Assembly (NCBI GenBank): GCA_964638675.1
Contig: CAZXAU010000012.1
Location: forward strand, 1-64,000
Length of the DNA stretch: 64,000 nt
Reading direction: 5' to 3'
Source: SIG714 sp964638675
GTDB taxonomy: Bacteria; Bacillota; Clostridia; Oscillospirales; CAG-272
Shown here: piece after piece, positions 33,828 to 43,527 of the stretch
Layout of the letters: each line of letters opens with the position of its first letter
Numbering within the stretch: the stretch's first letter is position 1
The notes under the pieces: generated by a model
The model's input: the letters and a program-made list of their open reading frames with translations, nothing else
The model's database searches: none
What the model was told of the DNA's origin: nothing
Made by a program: the position numbers and the translations under genes

Positions 33828-34796
33828 ATGTCCGATATTAAAGTAAGCATCACATCACTTGCATACAATCAGGAAAAATATGTTGCCAAAGCAATAGAAA
33901 GCTTCCTTGCACAGAAAACAACATTTGATTTTGAGATACTGATAAATGATGACTGTTCTACAGACGGTACTACCGAGATAATCAGGGAGTATGAGAGAAA
34001 GTATCCCGGAAAGGTCATAGGGGTGTACCACGACGAGAATCAGTATTCAAAAGGAATAAAACCGGGAGTGGCACTTCGCCGTATGGCAAAAGGTGAGTAT
34101 ATCGCATTTTGCGAGTGTGATGATTTCATGACAGATGAGTACAAGCTTCAGAAGCAATTCGATTATATGGAAGCCCATCCCGAATGCTCGATCTGTACAC
34201 ATGCCGTCACTACGGTCGATTCTTACGGAAACCCCACACCGAAGCTGACACGGCAGAATGTCGGCGACAGGGACTATGATGCCGGTGAGGTTATAGCACT
34301 CGGCGATAATAATTTTCCTACATCATCAATGATGATCAGAAAAAAATTTGACAGCGAATACCCCGAATTCTATTATAAATGTCCTGTAGGGGATTATCCG
34401 ATGCAGGTATATATGACAATGTGCGGATATCTGCACTATATTGATGAATTTATGTCATGTTACCGTCTCAACGCCGATTCTTCATGGACGAACAGAATAC
34501 AGTCAAGCGATAAGAAGCTTGTTGCACACTATGAAAAACTTATAGAATCGCTTGTATCAATGGATGAATATTCAAAAGGAAAATATTCATTACAGATAAG
34601 TGGGCAGATAAACAAATATAATTTGCTGATCGGTCTGATAAAGCATGATATTAAAAGGATCTATTCATCAAGCAAAAAAGCGGATATGAACGGACTGCCG
34701 AAATCGGTCAGAATCGGAAGATATATTCCGAGTGCATATTATGTTTTCAGAAAGCTGAGAACTGTAAAGAGAAATAAAAAGTATAAGGGAAAATAA
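33828..34796 (+). CDS. Glycosyltransferase family 2
   Basis: A 322-residue GT-A enzyme. VSITSLAYNQEKYVAKAIES is the GT2 start, ILINDDCSTDGTTEI holds the nucleotide-binding Asp residues, CECDDFMTDEYKL is the DxD region, and PVGDYPMQVYM is the acceptor-side ED-like motif. The C-terminus is basic. It is the last gene of the polysaccharide cassette; no flippase or chain-length regulator is visible in the window. Confidence 0.9.
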   Translation: MSDIKVSITSLAYNQEKYVAKAIESFLAQKTTFDFEILINDDCSTDGTTEIIREYERKYPGKVIGVYHDENQYSKGIKPGVALRRMAKGEYIAFCECDDFMTDEYKLQKQFDYMEAHPECSICTHAVTTVDSYGNPTPKLTRQNVGDRDYDAGEVIALGDNNFPTSSMMIRKKFDSEYPEFYYKCPVGDYPMQVYMTMCGYLHYIDEFMSCYRLNADSSWTNRIQSSDKKLVAHYEKLIESLVSMDEYSKGKYSLQISGQINKYNLLIGLIKHDIKRIYSSSKKADMNGLPKSVRIGRYIPSAYYVFRKLRTVKRNKKYKGK

Positions 34797-35016
34797 TATA
34801 ACAGCATACAACTATTTTTTCGTTAATACTTATATCATCAGTGTGGGGGAGGTACCCTACGTGACGTGTACGGTTTATAGTGAAGAGCTAAAAGTTAAAA
34901 GATAAGTACACCCATACCCCTTCCTATACTAAAATTTTTGAGGGGAAGGTGAAATTTTCTACAGAAAGCTCCCCCGAGTAAAAAACAAAAGCTAACTACA
35001 TTGAAAGGTGAAGCAT
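34797..35016. other. Intergenic region upstream of dnaB
   Basis: 220 bp. It contains CCTTCC...GGAAGG with a 20-nt loop (about 34919-34949) and the sequence GGTACCCTACGTGACGTGTAC. No clear sigma-A promoter is seen close to dnaB. GAAAGGTG is the dnaB ribosome site. Confidence 0.4.
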
Positions 35017-36345
35017 ATGGATAAGTTGTCAAGAAAAATACCGTTCAGCCTGGAAGCGGAGCAGGCTGTTCTCGGTTCTATATTGCTCGACCCAGCGAAA
35101 TTTGATCTTATTGCTGAGAATGGACTTTCTGTTTCGGAATTTTATCTTGAAGAGCACAGGGAGATTTTTGCGGCAATGCAGAAGCTGTATCTGTCTAGCC
35201 GCAACATTGATCTTGTCACACTTATAGACAATATAGTTGCCGAGGGAACATTTGATAAAGAGCGTTCAATTGCATACATAAAGACTATTACAGATATAGT
35301 CCCTTCCGCTTCAAACATACTTGATTATATTAAGATAGTCAAGGACAAGTGGCTCAAACGCAGGATAATCGAGGTTTGCGAAGAATCCTGCGATATGGCA
35401 TACACCGACGGCAATGAGGGAAAAGAGCTGCTTGATGCTGTTTCGGGAAGTATTTATTCGCTTGCAGACAATGTAGTCAAGCACGATTTCAAGCATATCA
35501 GAGAAGTAATAATCGATACATATGCAGAGATAAGAAATTCGGGTTCGGATGACCCGTCAAAGCACGGACTGTCAACAGGCTTTTCGGTGGTAGATGACGT
35601 GCTTGTCGGAATGAGTCCGGGCGACCTTGTTCTTGTAGGAGCACGCCCGGGTATGGGTAAAACGGCGTTTGCAATAAATATGTCGGTCAATGCCGCAAGG
35701 AGCAGCGGCAAGGCGGTCTGCATTTTTTCACTTGAAATGTCGGCGGTTCAGCTCGCACTCCGTATGCTCTCGAGCGAGGCGATGATAAATAGCAAGACAC
35801 TGCGTTCGGGAAAACTGCAACCCGAGGAATGGAATAAACTTGCCGAAGCATCGGGATATCTTTCTGAATGCAATATTTTTATAGACGACACCCCCGGAAT
35901 CGGAGTTGCGGCAATGCGTGCAAAGCTCCGCAGAATTAAAAATCTGGGACTGATAGTTGTCGATTACCTTGGACTTATGCAATCGGACAAGAGAAATGAA
36001 AACAGGGTAAACGAGGTAGCTGATATTTCGAGAAACTTGAAGCTTCTCGCAAAAGAGCTCGGCGTGCCGATAATATGCTGTGCACAGCTTTCAAGAGGTC
36101 CTGAGGGAAGAGAAAACAAAAAGCCTATGCTTTCAGACCTGCGTGATTCCGGAGCTATCGAGCAGGATGCCGATGTTGTAATGTTCATCTACCGTGAGGA
36201 ATACTATAAAGAAGACAGCCAAAAACAGAATGAGGCGGAGATAATAATTGCAAAGAACAGACACGGTTCTGTTTCAAATGTCAAGCTCGGATGGTTCGGA
36301 GAGTTTACTAAATTTTCAACACTTTCCAACCGAGAGGATAACTGA
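35017..36345 (+). CDS. dnaB: Replicative DNA helicase
   Basis: A 442-residue DnaB. The N-terminal domain starts IPFSLEAEQAVLGSILLD, the RecA-like domain has GARPGMGKTAFAIN (Walker A), FSLEMSAVQLALRML, IVVDYLGLM (Walker B) and QLSRGPEGRENKKPMLSDLR (motif H4 and arginine finger region). It is the replication fork helicase, loaded as a hexamer. The ATG at 35017 has AAAGG upstream; the GTG at 35008 is inside the site. It is followed directly by tilS. Confidence 0.96.
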   Translation: MDKLSRKIPFSLEAEQAVLGSILLDPAKFDLIAENGLSVSEFYLEEHREIFAAMQKLYLSSRNIDLVTLIDNIVAEGTFDKERSIAYIKTITDIVPSASNILDYIKIVKDKWLKRRIIEVCEESCDMAYTDGNEGKELLDAVSGSIYSLADNVVKHDFKHIREVIIDTYAEIRNSGSDDPSKHGLSTGFSVVDDVLVGMSPGDLVLVGARPGMGKTAFAINMSVNAARSSGKAVCIFSLEMSAVQLALRMLSSEAMINSKTLRSGKLQPEEWNKLAEASGYLSECNIFIDDTPGIGVAAMRAKLRRIKNLGLIVVDYLGLMQSDKRNENRVNEVADISRNLKLLAKELGVPIICCAQLSRGPEGRENKKPMLSDLRDSGAIEQDADVVMFIYREEYYKEDSQKQNEAEIIIAKNRHGSVSNVKLGWFGEFTKFSTLSNREDN

Positions 36346-37761
36346 TTGGTTATGACACAAGCAGAAATAAAATTCAACGATATAATTCACTCAAAAAAAA
36401 TGCTCGACGGTGCCAAAGGTGTGCTGGTCGGATTCTCGGGCGGCGCAGATTCTTCGGCACTGCTTGATATGCTGAATAGAGAGTGCGGAAAAAGGGGAAT
36501 ATCTCTTACAGCGGTCCATGTCAACCATATGATAAGAGGACAGGAGGCTGAACGGGATGAAGAATTCTGCAAAGAGCTTTGCGGAGAAAAGGGAATACGA
36601 TTTATTTCGATAAAAAGGGATATCCCGGCTATTGCTAAGGAAAGAAAGCAGGGACTTGAGGAATGTGCCCGGAGCATCCGGTATGAAGCATTTGAATCGA
36701 TCTGCAAAGAATACGGAATCGATCTTATTGCCACGGCACACAATGCCGATGATAATCTCGAAACCCTGATATTCAATATTGTGCGCGGATGCGGAAGCAG
36801 TGGGATGTCGGCTATTTCTCCTGTGAGAGGGAATATAATACGTCCGCTTATTTCCTGCACGAAAAAAGAAATAATTGAGTATTGCAGTCAAAAGGGAATA
36901 TCATACGTAACCGACAGCACAAATTCCGACACGGAATATACGAGAAATTTTATAAGACATCTTGTCCTGCCTCAACTCAGACAGATAAACTGCCATGCTG
37001 AGGAAAATGCCTTTTCGGCTTGTGAAAAAATGCGTGAGATCAACGAATTTCTCGACCATACAGCAGGTATGCAGAATGGAGTTTTTCTTCCGGAATTGCA
37101 CCAGGCTCTGATCAAGCGGATGTTTGCGAACGAATATGCCGAGTATGCGAAAAATAGCGACAGTGCAGTGCTCAGCGAGAAAAATTATGACGATTTTGTA
37201 TCACTTGTTAAGAGCGAAAAGATCAATTCGTTTTTGTCTCTTCCCGGAAAGATAAGAGTCTGCATAGACAACGATCACCGTGCGGTGTTTGATAAAGATG
37301 AAAGAAAAAAAGACAGGCAGAGCGGTGCACAATGTGATGGTAAACGGTTTTATCTGAAAAAGGGAATCAATTTGATAGATGAGCTCGACTGTGTGGCGGT
37401 TCTTTCGGATCACGGAGAAGATATTACATATAAGGACCAAAATATTTACAATTTATCTATAAAACAAACGCTATATTTTGATACAATAACACAAGTTGAA
37501 CGATTATATATCCGTGCGAGAATACCGGGTGACGAATACAGGTACGGCGGTATGACAAGAAAGATCAAAAAACTGCTCACACCACTCCATCTTACAGGCG
37601 ATGAAAAGGCAAGCTATCCGGTTGTTTGCGACGAAAACGGAATATTATATCTTCCCGGTTTTCGTCAGCGTGAGAGCGTAAACGGAATGAAATCACAAAT
37701 CAAATTATCAATACAAATATTCATGTTCAGAAAGAAAGCTTTTGGAGGCGAAAATGACTGA
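36346..37761 (+). CDS. tilS: tRNA(Ile)-lysidine synthetase
   Basis: A 471-residue TilS. The N-terminal PP-loop is VGFSGGADSSALLDML, then AVHVNHMIRGQEAERDE, ECARSIRYEAF and TAHNADDNLETLIFNIVRG. The C-terminal domain has RIPGDEYRYGGMTRKIKKLL and LYLPGFR. It converts C34 to lysidine in tRNA-Ile(CAU). TTG 36346 has AGAGGA 7 nt before it and ATG 36352 is the alternative. The usual order tilS-hpt-ftsH follows. Confidence 0.95.
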   Translation: MVMTQAEIKFNDIIHSKKMLDGAKGVLVGFSGGADSSALLDMLNRECGKRGISLTAVHVNHMIRGQEAERDEEFCKELCGEKGIRFISIKRDIPAIAKERKQGLEECARSIRYEAFESICKEYGIDLIATAHNADDNLETLIFNIVRGCGSSGMSAISPVRGNIIRPLISCTKKEIIEYCSQKGISYVTDSTNSDTEYTRNFIRHLVLPQLRQINCHAEENAFSACEKMREINEFLDHTAGMQNGVFLPELHQALIKRMFANEYAEYAKNSDSAVLSEKNYDDFVSLVKSEKINSFLSLPGKIRVCIDNDHRAVFDKDERKKDRQSGAQCDGKRFYLKKGINLIDELDCVAVLSDHGEDITYKDQNIYNLSIKQTLYFDTITQVERLYIRARIPGDEYRYGGMTRKIKKLLTPLHLTGDEKASYPVVCDENGILYLPGFRQRESVNGMKSQIKLSIQIFMFRKKAFGGEND

Positions 37762-38332
37762 AGAGTTTTACAATATGCGGGCAAAGGATATCGGAAGAGT
37801 CCTTGTCAGTGAAAAAGAAATCGAGCAGATAATTATACGGCTCGCTAAAGAGATCGACAATGATGTTGAAGGAAGCGAGAAAAAGCTTCTTCTCATTTGT
37901 GTACTTAAGGGAAGTATGATCTTTACAGCGGATCTGATGAGAAAGATAAAAACTCCGCTTGAACTCGACTTTATAAAGGCATCTTCTTATGGAAGCGGTA
38001 CTGTAAGCAGCGGGCAGCTGAAAATATCACTTGAATGTTCGGATCATGATTGGAAAAACACAAATGTTCTGATCGTTGAGGATATAGTGGACAGCGGAAA
38101 CACGCTCAGCAGACTTGTCAGATTCTTCAGAAATAAGGGTGCGGAATATGTAAAGACCTGCACTCTGCTTGATAAACCCGAGCGTCGTGAGGTCGATTTC
38201 GATCCCGATTTCGTAGGAGCAAGAGTTCCGAACGAATTTGTTGTCGGTTACGGACTTGATGCCGCTGAAAGTTATAGGGAATTGCCCTTTGTAGGCGTAT
38301 TGAAAGACGAAATCATCCAAAAATATATATAA
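37754..38332 (+). CDS. hpt: Hypoxanthine phosphoribosyltransferase
   Basis: A 192-residue HPRT. ICVLKGSMIFTADLMRKI, DFIKASSYGSGTVSSG (flexible loop) and VLIVEDIVDSGNTL (PRPP-binding motif) are all present. It salvages hypoxanthine and guanine. GGAGG precedes the ATG at 37754; the gene overlaps tilS by 8 nt, indicating coupling. Confidence 0.96.
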   Translation: MTEEFYNMRAKDIGRVLVSEKEIEQIIIRLAKEIDNDVEGSEKKLLLICVLKGSMIFTADLMRKIKTPLELDFIKASSYGSGTVSSGQLKISLECSDHDWKNTNVLIVEDIVDSGNTLSRLVRFFRNKGAEYVKTCTLLDKPERREVDFDPDFVGARVPNEFVVGYGLDAAESYRELPFVGVLKDEIIQKYI

Positions 38333-38358
38333 TCAGATTATTAATTTACGGAGGAAGA

Positions 38359-40431
38359 ATGGAAAGTAAACGCGGAAAGAGGTTAATGTACGCCGTATTT
38401 CTGATCGCATTGGTTGTCACTGTAATAACGATTGTGAATCTTGCGACTCCCAAGGATCCGACACTTGCGGATGTACTGAAACTTTTCAATGACGGTGAGG
38501 TCGCAGAATGTAAATACAATGTTGAAACTCTCAAGCTCACTGTTGTCGATAAAAACAAAAAAGAATATGTTGTTCAGATGCCTTCATCCGAGTTTTTCAG
38601 AGTTGAAATTTACGACTCATATCTCAAGGAAAACACGGAGATAAAATACGATACAACTATTTCGTCAAATTCGGGAGCATGGTTGCCGTATATTGGTATG
38701 CTAATTGCGGTGGCAATAGTAGTAGGGCTGTTCATTTTTATGATGAAGCAGACCTCAAAGGGACCGGGTGCAACAAAATCCTTCGGAAAGTCAAAGACAA
38801 GGCTTGCCGAGGATATGAAGAATAAGGTCTATTTCAAGGACGTTGCAGGATGCGATGAGGAGAAAGCAGAGCTCGAAGAGATCGTTGATTATCTGCGTGA
38901 TCCCAAGAGGTTCAGTGAACTCGGTGCAAAGATTCCTCACGGTGTGCTTCTCGTAGGCCCTCCCGGAACAGGTAAAACTCTTCTTGCAAAGGCTGTTGCA
39001 GGCGAAGCGGGAGTTCCGTTCTATTCACTCTCAGGTTCGGATTTTGTCGAGCTGTATGTCGGTGTAGGTGCTTCAAGAGTCAGAGACCTTTTTGAAACTG
39101 CAAGAAAAAATCCTGCATCAATAATTTTTATCGATGAGATCGATGCTGTCGGCCGCCACAGAGGAACAGGAATCGGCGGAGGACACGATGAGCGTGAACA
39201 GACCCTCAACCAGTTGCTTGTTGAGATGGACGGATTCTCGGGAACCGAGGGAACGATAGTTATTGCCGCAACAAACCGTCCTGACATTCTTGACCCGGCA
39301 CTTCTCAGACCGGGAAGATTCGACAGACAAGTTACAGTTGGTTATCCCGACATTAAAGGAAGAGAAGAGATACTCAAGGTCCACACAAGGAAAAAGCCGC
39401 TTGAACAATCGGTTGATCTTCATAAGATCGCCCAGCTCACTGTCGGAATGACTGGAGCAGAGCTTGCCAATATTCTGAACGAAGCGGCACTTCTTGCCGC
39501 AAGAAAAGGTAAGGCGCTCATAGGAATGAATGATATCGAGGAAGCGACGCTTAAGGTAATGGGCGGCACTCCGAAGAAATCATACCATATAAGACAGGAA
39601 GAAAAGCTCAAGACCGCATTCCATGAAGCAGGTCACGCAATACTCGATCATTTTCTTCCGACGCAGGATCCGGTTCGTTTTATTACAGTCGTTCCGTCCA
39701 ATAAGGGGGCGCTTGGATATACGCTTTCACATCCCCTGGAGGATAAATTCAGCGTATACAGACAGGAGCTTATTGAGCGTATAGCCGCCCTGCTCGGAGG
39801 CAGGGTTGCTGAGATCCTTATTTACAAGGATTACTCAGGCGGTGCTTCAAGCGACATTCAGAGAGCAACTCAGATCGCAAGAAAAATGGTCACCGAGCTT
39901 GGAATGTCAGATCTCGGACCTATCCATTTTGGCGGTTCGCATTCGAGCGATGAAGTTTTCCTTGGACGTGATTTTTCGTCAAGTCCCGATTATTCTGATT
40001 CAACTGCGGCTAAGATCGATGAAGAAGTCAAGAAACTGATCGATAGCGGATATGCTATAGCGGAAAAGGTTCTGACCGAAAAAATGGATAAACTTAAGTT
40101 TGTTGCCGCTTTCCTTGTGAAATACGAAACGATGGACGGAGAACAGTTCGCAAGGGCAATGGAGGAAGATGATCCGACACTTGAGGAGATCAACGCCATT
40201 GCAGATGAAAAACGCAGAATAAGCGATGAAGAAAACGAACACAAGCGTGAGCTTGATGAAAAGGAACGTGCTGAAAGAGAGAAATTCCTGCGTGAGCATA
40301 ATGCAGATTATGACGAAGAGAATGTCAATGAACGCAATGATGCTCAAGATGGCAAGGATGACGCTCAAAACGATGAGGACGTTCAGAGCGGGTATGATGC
40401 ATCTGATACTGAAAATACAGATGATGATTAA
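38359..40431 (+). CDS. ftsH: ATP-dependent zinc metalloprotease FtsH
   Basis: A 690-residue membrane AAA protease: two N-terminal membrane segments flanking a short outer domain (residues about 10-28 and 110-130), Walker A GPPGTGKT, Walker [12 protein letters not shown], the second region of homology [18 protein letters not shown], and the zinc site [10 protein letters not shown] with the distant Asp in [11 protein letters not shown]. The C-terminal 70 residues are very acidic and low-complexity. It degrades membrane and regulatory proteins. CGGAGGA precedes the ATG. It is the last host gene before the phage-like element. Confidence 0.97.
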   Translation: MESKRGKRLMYAVFLIALVVTVITIVNLATPKDPTLADVLKLFNDGEVAECKYNVETLKLTVVDKNKKEYVVQMPSSEFFRVEIYDSYLKENTEIKYDTTISSNSGAWLPYIGMLIAVAIVVGLFIFMMKQTSKGPGATKSFGKSKTRLAEDMKNKVYFKDVAGCDEEKAELEEIVDYLRDPKRFSELGAKIPHGVLLVGPPGTGKTLLAKAVAGEAGVPFYSLSGSDFVELYVGVGASRVRDLFETARKNPASIIFIDEIDAVGRHRGTGIGGGHDEREQTLNQLLVEMDGFSGTEGTIVIAATNRPDILDPALLRPGRFDRQVTVGYPDIKGREEILKVHTRKKPLEQSVDLHKIAQLTVGMTGAELANILNEAALLAARKGKALIGMNDIEEATLKVMGGTPKKSYHIRQEEKLKTAFHEAGHAILDHFLPTQDPVRFITVVPSNKGALGYTLSHPLEDKFSVYRQELIERIAALLGGRVAEILIYKDYSGGASSDIQRATQIARKMVTELGMSDLGPIHFGGSHSSDEVFLGRDFSSSPDYSDSTAAKIDEEVKKLIDSGYAIAEKVLTEKMDKLKFVAAFLVKYETMDGEQFARAMEEDDPTLEEINAIADEKRRISDEENEHKRELDEKERAEREKFLREHNADYDEENVNERNDAQDGKDDAQNDEDVQSGYDASDTENTDDD

Positions 40432-40476
40432 AAAGAATAAGCTTCGGGTTTATCGAAATTTATACGATTCAATTCG

Positions 40477-40498
40477 TCAGAGGATAGCTATCCTCTGA
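40477..40498. repeat. Perfect 22-bp palindrome at left element junction
   Basis: TCAGAGGATAGCTATCCTCTGA is fully self-complementary without a loop, 45 bp after the ftsH stop. It lacks a T-run. It may be an operator, a recombination site or part of the ftsH 3' end. Confidence 0.6.
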
Positions 40499-40510
40499 AT
40501 GAATAACAAA

Positions 40511-40539
40511 GGGTACTGTCAGATAGGCAGTACCCTTTT
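40511..40539. terminator. Bidirectional terminator between ftsH and phage operon
   Basis: GGGTACTG...CAGTACCC with a 9-nt loop, TTTT to the right and AAA to the left. It should end ftsH transcription and the leftward phage late transcript. Confidence 0.85.
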
Positions 40540-40570
40540 CAGATGGAATATTAATATACGCCGTTAAAGA

Positions 40571-41479
40571 TCAATCGGTAAACAGCATTGATATTTTTGT
40601 CCAGTCATTCTGCGACATATATTTTTTGAGTGATTCTACATATTTTTTTCTTGAAGACGCCGATAAAAAGTTTGAATTGTCACCCGTGAGTGCATTGAGT
40701 GCGGCTTTATAGGCGGCTGAAGAAATATCATCAAGTTCATCTTTCTTTCCTGTGTAATTATCGAGCAGGATCTTTGAAAGATTTTCATCACGTTCATTCC
40801 GGGCGCTCAGAAGCTGTTCGGAATAGCTTTTCAGTGCGGAGCTCTCGGAGCTTGAACGCTTTTTTTCCAAATCGGAACGACCTGTACTATAGGCGTCCTC
40901 AAGTTCTCCTAGCGAATTTCTTTTCTTGTCGTTTGCATTTATTATAGCCGACTGACTGACGCCGAGCGAGGAAAGTCCTCGGGATTCGAGATATTCGGGA
41001 AGATATTTCATAAGTTTCATATATTCATACTCCACTTCACGTTCATTTGCTTTACGCTTCTTTTCGAGTTCGCTGAGTTTTTCGGAGTATTCACTTTGAG
41101 CAGATTCCTTTGCTGAATTAAGGTATTCATTAAGGGCTTTGACTGTCGAGTTATACTTGCCGTTTACGCTTTCTTCACGGAGCTCATTTATAAGCTTTGT
41201 GTATTCGTCGAGTGTTGCCGATGAAGTACTGCTACTACCGTTACTACCGGTATCAGATGTGGCAGATGAATTATTTTTCTGCTCTTTTTTCAGTTCATCT
41301 TTAAGCTTTCCGTTTTCGGCAGTCAGCTCGTCTTTGAGCTTGATGTATTCGGAAAGTCCGCCGTCTTTCGTGCTCACATATTTCTCAATAGGATAGTATG
41401 AGACACCGATTGATGAAAGTAATTTTTCAAGACTCGGAAATTCGGCAGAGCTTTTTGCCATTGAGCTGTTTTTTATCAT
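40571..41479 (-). CDS. Phage coiled-coil protein (possible internal/ejection protein)
   Basis: A 302-residue protein, last gene of the leftward operon. It contains long heptad segments (ELTAENGKLKDELKKEQ; EKLSELEKKRKANEREVEYE), a Ser/Thr/Gly linker (DTGSNGSSSTSSAT) and an Ala-rich C-terminus. No family recognised. Helical, low-complexity proteins after the tail genes of short-tailed phages are often internal virion or DNA-ejection proteins, so that is the best guess. GGAG lies 7 nt before the ATG, and an elaborate hairpin region precedes it. Confidence 0.6.
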   Translation of the reverse strand: MIKNSSMAKSSAEFPSLEKLLSSIGVSYYPIEKYVSTKDGGLSEYIKLKDELTAENGKLKDELKKEQKNNSSATSDTGSNGSSSTSSATLDEYTKLINELREESVNGKYNSTVKALNEYLNSAKESAQSEYSEKLSELEKKRKANEREVEYEYMKLMKYLPEYLESRGLSSLGVSQSAIINANDKKRNSLGELEDAYSTGRSDLEKKRSSSESSALKSYSEQLLSARNERDENLSKILLDNYTGKKDELDDISSAAYKAALNALTGDNSNFLSASSRKKYVESLKKYMSQNDWTKISMLFTD

Positions 41480-41494
41480 TTATATCTCCATTCC

Positions 41495-41646
41495 GCCGCC
41501 CTGTGGCGGCACAAACAGTTATGAAATTCTCCTGCGTTTCCGAAGGAAAGTTTTCTTCGGAAACAAAAATGGCAGATCCCATTTTTAAGGAGAATTTGTG
41601 CGTGAAACAGATGTGCGTTGGCATCGTATGAACCCATCTTTCACGC
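41495..41646 (-). ncRNA. Predicted three-way-junction RNA region in late operon
   Basis: Between two late genes. The outer helix is AAATTCTCCT (41524-41533) with AGGAGAATTT (41588-41597). It encloses GTTTCCGAAG/CTTCGGAAAC (41536-41564) and AAAAATGG/CCATTTTT (41565-41586), leaving at most two unpaired bases per junction strand, so a compact three-way junction. On the gene-proximal side is GCGTGAAA/TTTCACGC (41600-41646) and on the other GCCGCC-ctgt-GGCGGC (41495-41510). All helices are perfect. It is not a simple terminator and its role is unknown. Confidence 0.55.
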
Positions 41647-42515
41647 TAGACCTCACTTTCAATAGTAACCGATCCACCTTCTTCAAGCGAGTTTACAAAT
41701 TGCTGTAAAAGGTCGATTTTTTTTATGATGCCTGTTCGGTATTCATCGGTTATGTAGTTATATGCACTGTACATTTTTATTGTACCGGTTATCAGAAATA
41801 CTGCTATCTGAAGGCATGTCCAGATAAGGGCGGCATAGCTGAAGCTGTCGAGCAAGCGTACACCGTAATATCCGAAAACGGCACTGCTGATGATCTTCAT
41901 AAGTACCTGTTTTTTCGACATCTGTTTTTCATATTCAAATTTGTTTCTTCCAAAGTCGAAAGGATCATCGTTTTTTCTCCCATTACAGGTTAAATCGCAT
42001 CCGAAAAGGGTGGAGACCTTTATACCGACTGCTTTTTCATATGCTTTTGCTCTCTTTTTTTCAATTCCGTACAGCTTTTTTCCTGATGATGAATTGTAAA
42101 GCGGTTTATACGGCAGGGCATTTCCGTGTGAATCGAAACAGCTTGAATATCCGAGTCCGACGCTTGAAAGTATCCGTGTACGCTGTTTTTTCAGGTTTTC
42201 GAGATTCATTTTGTCGCACCAGGCGTCGAGCTTATCTATGTGGGGCGAAATTTTCAATATCCATTCTTCATGGAGAAGAAGAGTTCTTTTCATCCGCTCT
42301 TCTTTTTCGGCATTTCTCATTCCCTGAAGCTCGAAGATCTTATTCATACAAAAACCGAAGATAAAAGCAATGGTTCCGTCGGCGATTATTTTATACAGGC
42401 TTTTTCCTGTTTTGTCAATGGTGATAAATGAGCTGAGGAGATAGATGCACGAAATTGTGAAGGCAACGAGATATCCGAAATTATTCCGGAATCCTTCTTT
42501 GAATTTATCATTCAT
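41646..42515 (-). CDS. Phage-element membrane protein with four TM segments
   Basis: A 289-residue protein with two hydrophobic segments near the N-terminus (FGYLVAFTISCIYLLSSFI; GTIAFIFGFCMNKIFEL), a central polar domain of about 130 residues rich in Lys/Tyr, and two segments near the C-terminus (ISSAVFGYYGVRLL; ALIWTCLQIAVFLITGTI). Its ATG overlaps the previous stop (TAATG). Family not recognised; it could act in DNA ejection or host-membrane passage. Confidence 0.6.
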   Translation of the reverse strand: MNDKFKEGFRNNFGYLVAFTISCIYLLSSFITIDKTGKSLYKIIADGTIAFIFGFCMNKIFELQGMRNAEKEERMKRTLLLHEEWILKISPHIDKLDAWCDKMNLENLKKQRTRILSSVGLGYSSCFDSHGNALPYKPLYNSSSGKKLYGIEKKRAKAYEKAVGIKVSTLFGCDLTCNGRKNDDPFDFGRNKFEYEKQMSKKQVLMKIISSAVFGYYGVRLLDSFSYAALIWTCLQIAVFLITGTIKMYSAYNYITDEYRTGIIKKIDLLQQFVNSLEEGGSVTIESEV

Positions 42516-42940
42516 TATATTCTGCCGCTCCCCTCATACCCCGAATGGATCAGCTTTTCTGCCACATAATCCGAAACGCTATCATTTCTTATTTTTTCAC
42601 GCAGGGAATTGACCTTGTGAGAAACAAGTATCAGGTTGAAGAATTCACCGAGAAGTGCCATTCCTGACAAAAGACAAAGATCATGTATCAGCGGTGCAAG
42701 AAGATAAGAAAGTATAAAGATCAGGGCAAAGCAACCTATGAGTTTTGGAATTTTAAATGATTCAAAAGCTTTCAGAACAAAAAAGAACAATGCCGTAATA
42801 AGACCGAATGTCAGCTTTATCCCGTTGTTTGTATTTCCGAAATAGATATTACGGCGTAAAATAAGTGTCAGTATCAGCGGAATTACGGACAGCAGAAAGC
42901 CGAAAATTTCATAAATTATCAGTTTGGTTCTGTCCTTCAT
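42515..42940 (-). CDS. Small membrane protein, holin-like topology
   Basis: A 141-residue protein with four hydrophobic segments, the first after a basic start (IIYEIFGFLLSVIPLILTLI), and a charged C-terminus (SLREKIRNDSVSDYVAEKLI). GGGGGAG lies 9 nt before the ATG at 42940 and touches the ATG at 42949. The size would suit a holin, but no endolysin is nearby and no family was recognised. Confidence 0.55.
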   Translation of the reverse strand: MKDRTKLIIYEIFGFLLSVIPLILTLILRRNIYFGNTNNGIKLTFGLITALFFFVLKAFESFKIPKLIGCFALIFILSYLLAPLIHDLCLLSGMALLGEFFNLILVSHKVNSLREKIRNDSVSDYVAEKLIHSGYEGSGRI

Positions 42941-43508
42941 TTTTTTCATCTCCCCCTTTATTTACGTTGTTTGATATTTCGGCAATCCGTTTGGCGTAGC
43001 CTTTACTCACGAGCTCGTCACTGTTACAGAATGCAATTTCAAGCATACGCCGCACCGTTTTTTGTTCCTGTTCACATTTAAGGCTCATTTGCTCGACTTT
43101 TTTTATGCACTCATCTATCTTTTTCTGGCTTTCAGCATAGTTGAAGGTCGATTGTCTGACATCGTTTGTTGCACTTCCGAAACATTCTGAGGCGTTTTTC
43201 ACCTTATTGATAACAGGCAAAACACTGATGTAAAGTGCACCAAGTGCCGAAATTACTGCGACAACGCTTGGAATTATGTTGTTTTTAATATAATCGATTA
43301 TTTCGCTGTAACCTCCGCTTATGCCCTCGCCGTTCTTATCTTCCGATGTATCGGGAACACCGATCTGCATACCGACACTCTCGCCGGGATCGTCCTTGTC
43401 AAGTGATTCTGCCTGAGTGAAAAAGTGTGATGTGAATATGGCGTATATCATTACGGACATTATTGCAAGTGACAATACCCGAAAAGCTATTGATCGTATT
43501 ATTCTCAT
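42909..43508 (-). CDS. Secreted/membrane coiled-coil protein
   Basis: A 199-residue protein. It begins with a signal-like segment (MRIIRSIAFRVLSLAIMSV, then HFFTQAES), a short acidic linker, a second hydrophobic segment (IIPSVVAVISALGALYISVL) and a predicted coiled coil (ESQKKIDECIKKVEQMSLK). AGAAAGGAC precedes the ATG at 43508; the 16-residue upstream extension is not supported. It overlaps the next gene by 32 nt. Function unknown. Confidence 0.6.
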   Translation of the reverse strand: MRIIRSIAFRVLSLAIMSVMIYAIFTSHFFTQAESLDKDDPGESVGMQIGVPDTSEDKNGEGISGGYSEIIDYIKNNIIPSVVAVISALGALYISVLPVINKVKNASECFGSATNDVRQSTFNYAESQKKIDECIKKVEQMSLKCEQEQKTVRRMLEIAFCNSDELVSKGYAKRIAEISNNVNKGGDEKNEGQNQTDNL

Positions 43509-43527
43509 ATTTTGTCCTTTCTGAATA

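Noticed and set aside
41427..41624. 65-codon reverse frame across the three-way-junction region.
   Set aside because: It has no ribosome site and overlaps the start of the coiled-coil gene; the stretch is better explained by RNA structure.
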